A stretch of DNA of 64,000 bases from Stentor coeruleus (Eukaryota > Ciliophora > Heterotrichea > Heterotrichida > Stentoridae): the NCBI GenBank assembly GCA_001970955.1, contig MPUH01000174.1:1-64000 (forward strand). The letters are read 5' to 3'. Position 1 is the first letter of the stretch; the number at the start of each line of letters is the position of its first letter. Position numbers and translations under genes: made by a program. Positions 19,536-30,592 of the stretch are shown piece after piece. Under the pieces are notes generated by a model that was not told where the DNA came from, did not search any database, and worked only from the letters and a program-made list of their open reading frames with translations.

Positions 19536-20071
19536 TATTTATTATAAGCTTTTGATTTATTGAGATTTATACTCTCAAAATATATAAGAGAAATAATACT
19601 ATGAGAATTTTTTGTGGATATATGAATATAAGGATATAAGAGTGAATAGATTTTAATACACTAATGATGAACTTTGGTAGATATTATAATAGGCTGATAA
19701 TCAATTTATTTATTCTAAATTCCATACTACTATAGCATAATAGTCTTACAGTTTAGAATATAATAATTCTATAGCTTATAATATACCAAATTTAGTTTTA
19801 AATCCATCAATTTTAACATTAATTCTTACAATAACACCACATCAAAATATCACATATAAATATTCCCTATTATTGCTAATTCCAAAAACTTCTTTATCCC
19901 ATAAAAAATAATTTTCCAATTTTAGGTTAATATTTTACATACACTCATCAATATCTTTTACAATTTTAAGAATTTCTTATATATTATTTCTAAATTACCA
20001 TAATAAATCTTTAAAATAATTATCTCACATAATTGTATATGAAAATATGACGAAAATGTTTCAGTTTATAA
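19536..20071. other. AT-rich divergent spacer
   Basis: 536 bp between the divergent PKA-R and zinc-finger genes; nothing beyond flanking AT-rich sequence. Confidence 0.35.
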
Positions 20072-20452
20072 ATGAACACATACGAGTGCTACTATGAAGA
20101 CTGCCACAAAATATACAATTCGAAGTACAATCTTATTCGACATATAAATTCATTTCATTTAGATAATAAATCGTATATGTGTTCATATTGTAGTAAAGGT
20201 TTCTATAACAAGCAATGCTTAGATCTTCATATTAATACAGGGATGTGTGATAATTTTAATTTACCAAGGAAGGGGCTAGGTTTACTTGAAGATCTTTCTT
20301 TGATTACTGAGGCAATAAGGTATAAACTGCAAACTCCTCCTCCTTTGCAGTTGCCTGTTTTGCCTAAAATCGAGAAAGACAGACAAGTGCCGCTCCATCT
20401 ATCAAAGTTGCCAATAATTTCTTTGATATTTGAGTACCCTAAAAGGAATTAA
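20072..20452 (+). CDS. Small C2H2 zinc-finger protein
   Basis: A 126-residue protein with two adjacent fingers. Finger 1 is C-X4-C-X12-H-X4-H (YECYYEDCHKIYNSKYNLIR onward). Finger 2 is C-X2-C-X12-H-X5-C and so is of C2HC type. The rest is a Pro/Leu-rich tail without a recognised domain. Nucleic-acid binding is the usual role of such fingers; the target is unknown. The chosen Met is four residues before the first finger. Confidence 0.8.
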   Translation: MNTYECYYEDCHKIYNSKYNLIRHINSFHLDNKSYMCSYCSKGFYNKQCLDLHINTGMCDNFNLPRKGLGLLEDLSLITEAIRYKLQTPPPLQLPVLPKIEKDRQVPLHLSKLPIISLIFEYPKRN

Positions 20453-21994
20453 GAAAAGAATTTATATTTAGATTTGTATGTATATTTTCAATTAAATATA
20501 GGGATTTTCACAAGAGGTAATAACCTGAGCAGCCATTTAATATTGTGATTCATATTTTAGTTTTGCCTTAAAAATTTGCAAGAAAAACCTAAAAGAATTG
20601 TATTTATGATGCTTATTTAAATAGGTAAAATAAATATTATTGAGAATAGACTTGAACCCTTAATAATAAAAATATCTCATATTTTGAATTTTTTATCAAA
20701 TTAAAGTTGCTTTTGTAGATTATATATTTGCATTATATTTGATTTGAATACAAAATATCATAATTTAAATTTCTAAATAATACTTTACTAAAGTAGAAGC
20801 ATAAAAAATGCATATGCTAATCAATAAAAGCTTTAGAAAGTAAAATAAATTCCAGAAGGGGTTTTTATTTATTTTTTTCGATATTTTTAAACCAATTTCT
20901 TGCTTTTAGATATTTTCAAGTTTTTCTATCTGAATACAATCATTGCTATAAAATTTTATCATCGTTTTTTATCCCTAATAAAATTCTTACTGAGTACCCT
21001 AATTTTGTAATATGGATTTCTTCAATATCAAAGATAAAATTTCCAAGTCAAAGTCTAAGTCTCAAGTTAAGCCATTTGTATTGTGTATTGTATCTTTCTC
21101 GGGATTTTAATAAAGTCTCCACTATTTTATTAAAAAATATGTTTGGAGATTTGATATGAGCTATTTTCTAACTGGATTTTTAATACTACTATGAGTGATA
21201 TTTTTATTAGCTTAACTTATTTTCTTTGATTGATAACTTTTGAATTTATGGAAATCTTATTGTAATCTTAATTTACCTAGATAAATTTACCGTATATCAA
21301 AAGGAAATATACTAATGATTACACTGGTATAAGAAGGGAAAATATATTCATAAATATCAAGTTAATCATTAGGTAACTTTTGCTTATGATTAATACGGAT
21401 GAACAATAATATATTGATTTTGTCATTTTAATAAAATATTTTATAATGAATAAGAGAATAGTTAAAACCCTAGAATAATTGTAATAGAAGAATGTCTGTC
21501 TTGAAGGGAAAAGGCTAATAATTTTAATATAACAATTTTCATAAAAATTATAGACCATGAACCTTTTTTAATAATAAATGAAAAATATATTTTATTACTT
21601 TGGACGAATGCTTTTGTTGCTAGAAATAAAGTTAAGTTTGACCTAATCATAAAACCCTGATTAACAAAATACAAGATAACTTCTTTATCTTTAAAATCTT
21701 ACCTAGTCATTGATATTACTAGAATAAAACTTTAATATACCTTAAGATAAGAATATTTAATTCTAAATATACAATATCTTAATATTATCTATTTCCCATA
21801 TCTATAATAAAATAACAAACCTTAATAATTACCTATAAAAAATTGATAATATTTAAGTTTAACCTAAATTTATAACAATAATTTCATAATCCTTATCCAA
21901 ACACACATTTCTAAGCAAAAAAAAATAAATACAAATCTAATCAATTAACTTCACCAAACTAATTACCTGTAATATTATTCTATTTATCTATACC
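20453..21994. other. Long AT-rich spacer
   Basis: About 1.5 kb. Short frames near 21012 (32 codons) and 21319-21674 have no recognisable content and look like chance. No RNA gene seen. Confidence 0.35.
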
Positions 21995-24900
21995 TTAAAA
22001 GTTAAAATCATCAATATGATCAAGAATTTCGCTTAAAGAGCTATCTGTTTCTTCAACCTTAACAACAGCCACAGGACTTCTTATAAAAATTTCATGAGAT
22101 TTTATTTTCCTAAAAGATTTCTCAGAAAAAACATCAGAATCTTCTTCTTTCTTCTCATCTTTTTCCTCACTTGGACTATCCACTTCAATTAATTGTATTT
22201 CATCAGTAAATTGTATTGACCCTTTAACTCTATTAAGCCAAGGAGTTTCAGGTTTGCATTTAACAGTATTTACAGTAAACAATTTCAAAATTTCTTCCTC
22301 AATATCAAATTCAAAAATAGGTAAACATGGTTTAGGTAATGATATACAAGGACGAACAAAAAAAGAATGACTATCACCAATGCATATTCTAATTTTATCA
22401 AATCCTTCAGCAAATTTTTCCCCACTTGAAAGAGGTAAAACATCAACATCTTCAATTTCTTCTAAATACCTTCCAACAGTTTCAGGATCATATTTAAATG
22501 CTTCAGTAAGAATAGTTTTTGCTTCTCTGTTCATTTCAAGAGCATATTGAATCACTCCCATTATTAATAGAATTTTCCCTCTATCTAAATCATCTAAGTA
22601 ATAGACTATATCATTAAAGTTTTCAAATGCATCTTCAAGATTGCTTTGCAATAAATTGCAAAGAGCTAAATTATATACGATTTCAATATTACTTCTTTCC
22701 ATTGACTGTTCTTTTTTTTTCCTTTTGATAATCACTGGAGAAAATTCCTTTTTTGCAGAATCGAAATCTTTTTTTAACATAAATAAAACTCCACGAATCC
22801 ATCGAATATGTAAAACTTTGCATATATTTCCTTCAGTTTTATATAAAAGGACATTAGCTAACTCATCAGAAACTTCTTGAAATATGTTAGGATCATGAGC
22901 TGATAACTTTTGGGATAAAGTTAAAACTTCTATATCAAAATTATTTTCAGGGTTTTTGGAAATCTGGTTTAATTTATTGATTTCCGCTAAGGCAAGAGGA
23001 ATATTTTCTTGTAACAAATAAATTTTAGCTTTGTTCATAAGAATATCTGCTGAAGATTTTATGCTATAAGCATTATCTAAAGCTTTTATTGATTCATCTG
23101 CAGCTCCAGTTAAAAAAAGTAAATTACTAACTTTTATATGTGCAATTGGATCATTATTTTTAATAACCAGAGCTTGTTGAAAATCTTTTAATGCCAATAC
23201 CATTTCTTCTATTATAAACTCACAACGTCCTCTGAAAAAATAAGCATCAGCATATTTATCATCTAATTGTATTGCTATTGAGAAATCTTGTATAGCTTCT
23301 TTAAACATTTTTAGTTTTGCTGAGCAAAGTCCTCGAGCTAAAAAATGAGAAGGAATATTATCTTCAGCTTTATCAATAGCTTGTTCAAAATCATAAATAG
23401 CATCAATTGGTTTATTATTATAATATGTGACTATTCCTCTGAAAAAAAATAAATCGCTTTCAGAGTCTCTAAGTTTTATTGAAATGTCTAAAAGTTCTTT
23501 GCTTTTATGTCCAAAGTTTTGATTTTTTGTTGTTATGGCTAATTGGAAGAATATAGCAGATTGGTAAATTAGAGGCTCGATGTTTTTTGGAAAGAATTCT
23601 GAAGCTTTTTCGAGAAGTTCTAAAGCTTTTTCACAGTGGCCTAATAAAATTGCTTGTGATATCATTAAATTGTATAAAGAAGAATTATCTAAATCCTGAA
23701 GTTTCTGAGCTGTGATAAGATCTTTGACAGCTTTTTCATGGTTATCAATAGAAGCATAAGCATAACCTCTATAAGTTAAACAATGTCCAAGATATTCTTG
23801 TAAAAGTGCATGTTTTCTTTTTATAATCTTGTTTAATTGGCTTATCCCTTCTTTAAATTTCCTTCTCATCAAACATAAAATTGCTTCAACATATCCTTTT
23901 AATACTTTTTGTTCTTCTATTTCTATTCTTTGTTCAATTGCCCTTTGAAAAGTAAAATGCGCACCATAAAAATCTCGTTGTTTTATTTTTATAGCCCCAA
24001 GATTATAAATTGCAGCTCCTGTGTATTTTTTTGAAGTATCATATTTAATAACTTGTTCAAGTGAAACTGCTGCATCAATAAGATTTTCTTGTCCTAAAAA
24101 GGCAAATGCTTTATAATAATGTGCCTCTACATTGTTAAATTCTAAGTCAATAAGATGGTTAAGGTCATCAAGTGCTTTTTCAAATTCATGGCTTTCAAAC
24201 AAGAGTTTACCTCTTTTTAATAGAGCTAAGTTTACAGAATTAGAACATTTTAAAGCTTGGTCCAGCATTTTTATCGCATTTTTATACTCGCCCATACCAA
24301 TTAAAGAGTCTGCTAAACCTAAAAACCCCCCTCCTTCATTAGATCCTATAGATATTGCTTCATAAAAGTCACTTATAGCTTTATCCCACTTTTGCATTTG
24401 ATTATAAATTGTCCCACGGCTTAAATAACCTTCAAGAAACCTAGGATATTTAAGTAAACCTCTTGTTATCTGTCTAATAGCAGTTGTATAATCTTTTGAT
24501 TCAATAAAACAAGTAGCAATTTCTATATAAATGTTTTTATTATAAGTTGGATGATCCTGAACAATACTCAATAAATCAGGAATTGCTAATTTGTATTCTT
24601 TTAAACCAATATAACATTGAGCTTTCATATAAATAGCTCTTAAATTATTCGCATCTTCTTTGAATACTTTTTTTAATGTTTGTAAAGCTATTTCAAACAA
24701 CCCATTTGTAATTTCCTTTCTAGCCTTATCTAGAAATTCTGCAATCTTTTCTTTTTTAAGTTTCACATTTCTATATTCTTCAAGTTCTTTTGGACCCGGA
24801 TGCCCATTAGAAAGTTTACCAGATGAGTTAAAAGCTGTCATGCGTAATGATGAAACTCTTCTATTACTTGGTGTTGTACTTCCCATTGATAATGTGCGTG

Positions 24901-25129
24901 AACGGTCTTTAGAAAAACTGTCATTGTATTTGAAAATTTTTGATGAAATGTTGTAGCAACCAAAAGACTTGTTTATTCTTGGAGATGACTTTTTACGAGG
25001 AGAGCCTGAGTTGTTTGATACTTTTTTGTAGGATTTCAAGCGTGGCTTGAGTTTACGTGATTCTCTATCAATAAATGTTGTAATTCCAAGGCGTGACATA
25101 TTATTTAAAACTATTTTGCCAGAAAACAT
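21995..25129 (-). CDS. Large tetratricopeptide-repeat protein
   Basis: A 1044-residue protein. The first about 110 residues are Ser/Lys/Arg-rich and disordered. From about 125 to 860 it is an almost continuous TPR array, with helices such as ALQTLKKVFKEDANNLRAIY, AIRQITRGLLKYPRFLEGYL, AISDFYEAISIGSN, AIQDFSIAIQLDDKYADAYF and ALKDFQQALVIKNNDPIAH. The final 150 residues are acidic and disordered. It would serve as a protein-interaction scaffold; the family is otherwise unrecognised. A later Met (MSRLGITTF, residue 11) is an alternative start. It sits downstream of, and on the same strand as, the CDPK gene, with 92 bp between them. Confidence 0.88.
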   Translation of the reverse strand: MFSGKIVLNNMSRLGITTFIDRESRKLKPRLKSYKKVSNNSGSPRKKSSPRINKSFGCYNISSKIFKYNDSFSKDRSRTLSMGSTTPSNRRVSSLRMTAFNSSGKLSNGHPGPKELEEYRNVKLKKEKIAEFLDKARKEITNGLFEIALQTLKKVFKEDANNLRAIYMKAQCYIGLKEYKLAIPDLLSIVQDHPTYNKNIYIEIATCFIESKDYTTAIRQITRGLLKYPRFLEGYLSRGTIYNQMQKWDKAISDFYEAISIGSNEGGGFLGLADSLIGMGEYKNAIKMLDQALKCSNSVNLALLKRGKLLFESHEFEKALDDLNHLIDLEFNNVEAHYYKAFAFLGQENLIDAAVSLEQVIKYDTSKKYTGAAIYNLGAIKIKQRDFYGAHFTFQRAIEQRIEIEEQKVLKGYVEAILCLMRRKFKEGISQLNKIIKRKHALLQEYLGHCLTYRGYAYASIDNHEKAVKDLITAQKLQDLDNSSLYNLMISQAILLGHCEKALELLEKASEFFPKNIEPLIYQSAIFFQLAITTKNQNFGHKSKELLDISIKLRDSESDLFFFRGIVTYYNNKPIDAIYDFEQAIDKAEDNIPSHFLARGLCSAKLKMFKEAIQDFSIAIQLDDKYADAYFFRGRCEFIIEEMVLALKDFQQALVIKNNDPIAHIKVSNLLFLTGAADESIKALDNAYSIKSSADILMNKAKIYLLQENIPLALAEINKLNQISKNPENNFDIEVLTLSQKLSAHDPNIFQEVSDELANVLLYKTEGNICKVLHIRWIRGVLFMLKKDFDSAKKEFSPVIIKRKKKEQSMERSNIEIVYNLALCNLLQSNLEDAFENFNDIVYYLDDLDRGKILLIMGVIQYALEMNREAKTILTEAFKYDPETVGRYLEEIEDVDVLPLSSGEKFAEGFDKIRICIGDSHSFFVRPCISLPKPCLPIFEFDIEEEILKLFTVNTVKCKPETPWLNRVKGSIQFTDEIQLIEVDSPSEEKDEKKEEDSDVFSEKSFRKIKSHEIFIRSPVAVVKVEETDSSLSEILDHIDDFNF

Positions 25130-25221
25130 GCTTGTTATGACTACTGAAAGTTGGATTGGAAATGTAGTGTTATGGATTTATAGTTTTTGATAACTAATTC
25201 TATTCAACCCTAAATAATAAT

Positions 25222-26718
25222 TTAAGCTAACTCAAATTTTTCAACTAGTAAGTTTTCAAATTCTCTCACATCGATAGTTCCATCATTGTTAGCATCTGCT
25301 TCATTAATAAGGTCTAAAACTATATCATCTGGTATGCCTCCTTTGCAAAGCCAAGATGACAATTCGCTTTTCTCTAAATTGCCTGAACCATCTTTATCAA
25401 AATAAGCAAAAGTTTTTCTGATATTATCTCTTGATAATAAATGCTCTTGCTCCAAATTGACTCTTAAAAATTCACTATAGTTTATATGTCCACTTCCATC
25501 AACATCGACAGCATTCATAACCTTTTTAGCCTCTTCTTCAGCAATTTCTGGAGACATTTCTTTGAGGAGTTCTTCATAAAGTTCAGGGTAAGAAATTTTA
25601 CCATCACCATTTTTGTCGATTTTATGGAAAACCTGTTCAAGTTTTTTTGTTGAACTGTGACTATCGAGTTGAGAAACCATAAAAGTTGTAAAAGCTTCCT
25701 TAAGTTTATTTGATTTACCAACAGATCTCATAGAAGCCATAGCTTGTTTAAGTGTATTTTCATCAAAATTTAAATCAGAATGTTGAATAATCCAAGGATG
25801 ACCAAGAGCTTGAGCTGCTGTAAGTCTATATTTAGGGTTTTTTTCCAAAAGCTTATTAACTAAATCCTTGCAGCTTTTAGAAACACCAGACCACACACCA
25901 TTATTCAAGTCAAGTTTCCCTCTAATAATGTTTTTTTCAATTTCCCTATCATCAGCCCCACTAAAAGGTAAATTTCCGCATATCAAAGCATACAAAATAA
26001 TCCCAGCTCCCCAAACATCACATTTTTCATCATAATTTCCTTTAAAAACCTCAGGGGCCATATAATCCAAAGTCCCTTGCGACTCTAATTTATCTTTTTT
26101 GACAGTGGCAATATTAAAGTCAATAAGCTTAACCTTCATATCCCCATTATCTTCTAATTCAGCAATTAGTAAATTTTCTGGCTTTATATCTCTATGAATG
26201 ATTTTCTGCCCATGCAAATAATTCAATGCAGACAAAAGTTGTTTTGTTATTCTTGAAGCCTGTTCCTCAGAAAACCTTAAAACTTTCTTTAGTCTATCAA
26301 AAGCATCTCCATGCTTACAGAATTCCATGACAATATAGTATTTATCTTGATCTTCAAAATACTCATAAACTTTGAGGATATTAGGATGATCTAAGGCTTT
26401 TAGTATTTCTACTTCAACAAATACTGATCTATTGTCTATTTCCTCTTGTGGAATACCTTCTTTTAATAATACTTTTACAGCACGAAGATCTTTAGTTATT
26501 TTGTGATTGCATAACCATACTTCTCCATATGCCCCTGATCCTAATGGCTTTTCATGAAGAGTATAAACTGAAGTGAAATCTTTTTGGTTTTCTTGAACAA
26601 ACATCGCTGCGTTGAATTTCACACCTCTTTGGCTTTCAGGGATATGCTCTTCAGGCTTTGGCTTAAGAGGCTCTTGTGCGAAATTTGTCTGGGATTGCCC
26701 TTTACAGATATTCCCCAT
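25222..26718 (-). CDS. Calcium-dependent protein kinase (CDPK)
   Basis: A 498-residue Ser/Thr kinase directly activated by Ca2+. MGNICKGQ is a myristoylation/palmitoylation signal. The kinase domain (about 52-310) has the GSGAYG loop (60-65), K82, HRDIKPEN (175-182) and APE (221-223). The metal-binding DFG reads DFN (200-202), an unusual change for a CDPK. A junction helix (about 320-350) leads to four EF-hands with intact loops: DKNGDGKISYPE (368-379), DVDGSGHINYSE (405-416), DKDGSGNLEKSE (441-452) and DANNDGTIDVRE (475-486). Order and length fit CDPKs. The N-lobe Lys, HRD Asp and APE are all present, so the change at 202 may be tolerated. Confidence 0.94.
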   Translation of the reverse strand: MGNICKGQSQTNFAQEPLKPKPEEHIPESQRGVKFNAAMFVQENQKDFTSVYTLHEKPLGSGAYGEVWLCNHKITKDLRAVKVLLKEGIPQEEIDNRSVFVEVEILKALDHPNILKVYEYFEDQDKYYIVMEFCKHGDAFDRLKKVLRFSEEQASRITKQLLSALNYLHGQKIIHRDIKPENLLIAELEDNGDMKVKLIDFNIATVKKDKLESQGTLDYMAPEVFKGNYDEKCDVWGAGIILYALICGNLPFSGADDREIEKNIIRGKLDLNNGVWSGVSKSCKDLVNKLLEKNPKYRLTAAQALGHPWIIQHSDLNFDENTLKQAMASMRSVGKSNKLKEAFTTFMVSQLDSHSSTKKLEQVFHKIDKNGDGKISYPELYEELLKEMSPEIAEEEAKKVMNAVDVDGSGHINYSEFLRVNLEQEHLLSRDNIRKTFAYFDKDGSGNLEKSELSSWLCKGGIPDDIVLDLINEADANNDGTIDVREFENLLVEKFELA

Positions 26719-27822
26719 TAGTTTTATAAAGCATTTTAGCCATTTAATTTGAAGGCTTTAAATTATATTGTTAAATCCTACTCGGATTTTTAGTTAGTTT
26801 ATAAGTCATATGAAATACAGAAATAATTATATTTTTTAAATGTAAAATATATGGAGTTTTTTCTGTGTTGGTAGCTTGATATATAGTTTTATATTTTGAA
26901 TATTTAGGATGAATTTTTTTTTAAAAGAAAGTAGTATATAATATAATCTATTTAGAAATAAAACTGGCCCAATGAATTTTATATGCAAATTAAGTTTTGG
27001 TTTGCTAGATAAAAAAAAATTGAGCTTATTCGAAAGTAATAAATTTCTAGTTTTGTATGCGTAGATAAAATACTAAAAATAATTCATGTTACATTCTGAT
27101 ACATAAAACATCCAACAAATAAGACAATTTACTCAAATTTTAAAACTNTATGAGTTTATTTTTTGAAAATATTTAGCAAAAGATATCATAGTAAAAATAA
27201 TTCATGTTACATTCTGATACATAAAACATCCAACAAATAAGACAATTTACTCAAATTTTAAAACTTTAGGAGTTTATCATTTGATTTTAATTACTTATTT
27301 AAGTGATAAGCAGTTGATTCAATAAGCTAAATATTATAATAATCTAATATTATTCTTTCATTGTTCTAGTATTTTTATTATATTAAAATGTAATAAATGA
27401 TTTTAAATCGCATTTCCTAATGAATTTTCAAGGTTAACTCATAATAATTAATAATATTTTATTTACCTATACTACGATATTTTATGATCTTAAATTTTCT
27501 ATATTTTTAAATTAGCTCTTTGGATAATGTATTTTTAATAATGATATTTATGTTCATTTATTTTGTTTATATCTCTAATTTATATTTAATTGTTTATCGC
27601 AAATCCTTTATCTCATCACAAAAACCTAGCTATTTTAATTTCCGAAATAATTTATCTTGATTTATTAGACTTAAGATTATAAAAAAACTATAAAATTTTC
27701 CTTTTCCTATATAAAACGCTAAAATGCTTTATATTAATAATCAGATTATTTTGTTCATTATTGAAAAGTTTATGTTTACTTGATTATTATTATTTATACA
27801 GCAAATAAAATCTTAAATAATA
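26719..27822. other. Divergent AT-rich spacer containing an N and a flanking duplication
   Basis: About 1.1 kb between the CDPK and the broken CDPK. It holds the single N at 27148 and the 74-bp duplication described separately. No gene seen. Confidence 0.4.
27074..27265. repeat. 74-bp exact duplication beside an N: probable contig join
   Basis: Copy 1 (27074-27147) ends directly at the N at 27148. Copy 2 is 27192-27265. They appear identical, starting TAAAAATAATTCATGTTACA. The 43 bp after the N resemble the flank of copy 1 only loosely. This fits two contigs whose ends overlap but were joined instead of merged. Confidence 0.8.
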
Positions 27823-28922
27823 ATGGATTGTAACTCATCTAGAAAAGCAAATAAAATTCTAATCCGAATTGAACAAACTGACTTAAAACTTTTAATTTAG
27901 TCTATGCAAATGAAAAAAGTTTCCTAGAACTATACAGAGTAGAAAGTTCTCTTGGAACAGGATCATTTGGGGAAGTTCGTATAGTTATTCACAAACTAAC
28001 AGGGCAAGAAAGAGCTGTGAAACTTTTTCACAAGTCTCTAGATGATTGCAAATCTTATTTGAAAGTGAAAAATGCAATGGAGGAGAATTATTTGATATGA
28101 TTATAGAAAAGGGCAATTTAAATAAAAACACATCTGCAAACAAATATTTTCTGCTATAGCCTGCATGCATGAAAACAGGATCATCCATTGTGACATAAAA
28201 CCTTAGAATATCATGCTTGAAGAAACCAAAGATTACATGAATAAAAAAATAATTGATTTCGGCAGAGCTATGCTCTGGAAATCGCTTTTTTTAATTAGTT
28301 AGTTTTTGCATCGCCCCAGAAGTTGTTAATGGAAACTCTATTGAATGTGATATATGGAGCTGTGGAGTTATTTTATATATTCTCCTAAGTGGTTATCCAC
28401 CTTTTGATGCAAAAAATTCAAATGATATACTTAAAAAAATTAAACAAAGCAAGTATATTTTTACAAAACCTATATGGGAAATAGTATCAGAAAAAGCAAA
28501 AGATTTTATTACAAAATTATTATGTCCAACTGATATAAGACTAACAGCAGAATAAGCACTTTATCACCCTTGGATTAAAACTCTTGGGTCTTATCCGAAA
28601 CCTCACGATTTGATTTCTGTTATTATGAGGTCAGTTGATGCTGATAAAAAATGGGTTTATTGATTTGGATAAATTTTTGGTTGCGGCTGTTAATTAAAAA
28701 ACATTATTGAGTAGAGAAAATATGAAAAAAGTTTTTGATATGTTTGATTTAGTTAGATGGGGGTAGGACTATTAGTTTTGATGAATTGCAAGCAGTTTTA
28801 GGAGTGGGGATGAATACTAGGAAAAGTATTTGGGAAAATATTATGAAAAAGAAACAAAGAAAAATGAACAAGAATTAAGTCTTCAGGAATTTCGCGAAAT
28901 ATTAGTGTCTTTAATAGATTAA
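27823..28922 (+). pseudogene. Broken CDPK paralogue
   Basis: Host kinase gene in decay. The first roughly 90 codons are open from an ATG at 27823 and hold the N-lobe (YRVESSLGTGSFGEVRIVIH, then ERAVKLFHKS with the Lys). A deletion removes helix C to the hinge. The rest is found in shifting frames: GGELFDMIIEKG, IIDFGRAMLW, then SIECDIWSCGVILYILLSGY and PPFDAKNSNDILKKI, LYHPWIKTLG, and an EF-hand trace (ENMKKVFDMFDL). At least five stops or frame changes occur. Sequence differs clearly from the intact CDPK at 25222, so it is an older paralogue rather than a recent copy. Confidence 0.85.
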
Positions 28923-28934
28923 TTTATATCCTAA

Positions 28935-29927
28935 TTAAGGCATTATATACATATCATTACAATGATCCTTAGACTCATGTTCTAACTGAGTAAAGGCTTC
29001 AAAGTTTTCACAAAGATAATTTACAACTTCCTCATTAATCTTCCTCAAGCAAGCGATTTTCACAACCTTTTTCCAAGTCAATTTCTCATACATTTCCAGA
29101 TTTTTTAAAAACTCATTAGCTGCTTTTGTACTAGTCGCCCTTATCGGCTTCAAAATATCTAATATTTCCATCGTATTATCAATCAAAAGAATTTTATCCT
29201 TCAGTCTATCCAACACTTCAATGACAAATTTATAGAAAAAAACCCATCCAAACTCAAAAAACTTTGTAAGGAAAAAGGATGAATTTTCTAAACTGAGAAG
29301 ACTAGTAAAAAGAGTTAAGCACCATTCAGTGGCAAACATTTGTACAATAATCCCATTACGATTAAAATGCTCAAACAAATCAGGTAAATGTTCAATTAAC
29401 AAGTATTCTAAAACATGAGAATGCTTTTCAAGACCTGGTAAACGAGGAAGGTAATTTTGTACAAGATTATAATCATAAAACAACCTTAATAAAAGCCAAA
29501 ATGCGTCTGACTCTTTACAATGATAAAGAAGGCAAGCTGCAATATAATTCATACCTTGAACGTATCCTAATGCTGGATTATATCTTGTTAAAGCATAGAG
29601 AACCCGCTGAAGTATTATGTTTCCTTTACCTTTTGAAAAATATGAGCATTCTGAAAAGGTTCGAGGGATGTCAAGGTCGATTTGTTTATTGCTGTTCATG
29701 AGAAATTCTTTTTCAAAACTTGCTTTTAAGAGATTGTAATAATAATGCTCTGAATTGTCAGGCAATACTGTCATACTTAACCACTTTTTACCAATATCGC
29801 AAGTGTCTTGATTTTTTTCTAGGTAGAATGCATGAATTGTTTTACTCATAAGGCTTTTAAAGTTGCATTTACACAGAGGTTTGTGGATTATGCTAGCTTT
29901 AGATTTGGAGCTTTTTATGAAATCCAT
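28935..29927 (-). CDS. TBC-domain Rab GTPase-activating protein
   Basis: Accelerates GTP hydrolysis by a Rab in membrane traffic. The 330-residue protein is mostly TBC domain. It carries the arginine finger in IDLDIPRTF (about 83-91), GKGNIILQRVLYALTRYNP, and the glutamine finger in YVQGMNYIAA (about 122-131). FATEWCLTLFTSLL (about 200-213) corresponds to the usual FxxxWFxxLF motif. Both catalytic fingers are present, so activity is expected. No extra membrane or PH domain is visible. It converges with the broken CDPK, with 12 bp between ends. Confidence 0.92.
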   Translation of the reverse strand: MDFIKSSKSKASIIHKPLCKCNFKSLMSKTIHAFYLEKNQDTCDIGKKWLSMTVLPDNSEHYYYNLLKASFEKEFLMNSNKQIDLDIPRTFSECSYFSKGKGNIILQRVLYALTRYNPALGYVQGMNYIAACLLYHCKESDAFWLLLRLFYDYNLVQNYLPRLPGLEKHSHVLEYLLIEHLPDLFEHFNRNGIIVQMFATEWCLTLFTSLLSLENSSFFLTKFFEFGWVFFYKFVIEVLDRLKDKILLIDNTMEILDILKPIRATSTKAANEFLKNLEMYEKLTWKKVVKIACLRKINEEVVNYLCENFEAFTQLEHESKDHCNDMYIMP

Positions 29928-30592
29928 TATTTAGGTTGTATTAAAATATTTATTATGATTGAATTTTTGGGTTAATGTAGTTTTAATAGAGGCTTTTTGT
30001 GAAAATAAAAATTGATAATTGGGTTAAGGTTTGTTGATGGGAAAATTTGATTTTTTTTATGTTTGAATTGGTTTATATGTTAATACTAGTAAATATTTTT
30101 TTGTATTTCTCTTACTCAATTGGCACACTTTGAAGGTATAGAAAAAAATTTTTTGGTTTNTTTATGTTTAATTTTAGTATAAGTTGTTTTATTTGTTAAT
30201 ACTAGTAAATATTTTTTTGTATTTCTCTTACTCAATTGGCACACTTTGAAGGTATAGAAAAAAATTTTTTGGTTTAGTTTCAATGAAGGTAAAGGATATA
30301 AAAGTGTACCTAATATCAAATATTAAATAAAAAAATTATCTTTTAATTCGATGCCTAACTCTCATACAATTTTCAAGCGTTAAAGATATTGTTTTAAGAG
30401 TTAAATATCAAAACTTAATAAAAAATCTGCATTCATGATATTTATTTAATTTTGGGATCTTTATAAATATTATTTAACTTTTATAGTTCATATCATAGTC
30501 ATATCCCTTTAAGGTTATGAATTTTATGAAATATATTTAGGATACCATAACAAAACATTGGCTATAACAACTTAAGATTATAGTTTAACTAT
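29928..30592. other. AT-rich spacer containing an N and a flanking duplication
   Basis: 665 bp with the N at 30160 and the 82-bp duplication; no gene. Confidence 0.4.
30078..30275. repeat. 82-bp exact duplication beside an N: probable contig join
   Basis: Copy 1 (30078-30159) ends at the N at 30160. Copy 2 (30194-30275) appears identical, starting TGTTAATACTAGTAAATATT. The 33 bp right after the N (TTTATGTTTAATTTTAG onward) resemble 30057-30077 with indels. The second contig thus seems to begin with a slightly divergent, perhaps allelic, version of the first contig's end. Confidence 0.82.

Noticed and set aside
21319-21674. Overlapping minus-strand frames of 70-79 codons
   Set aside because: They overlap in different frames, are hydrophobic/Lys/Ile-rich as expected from AT-rich DNA, and have no recognisable motif.
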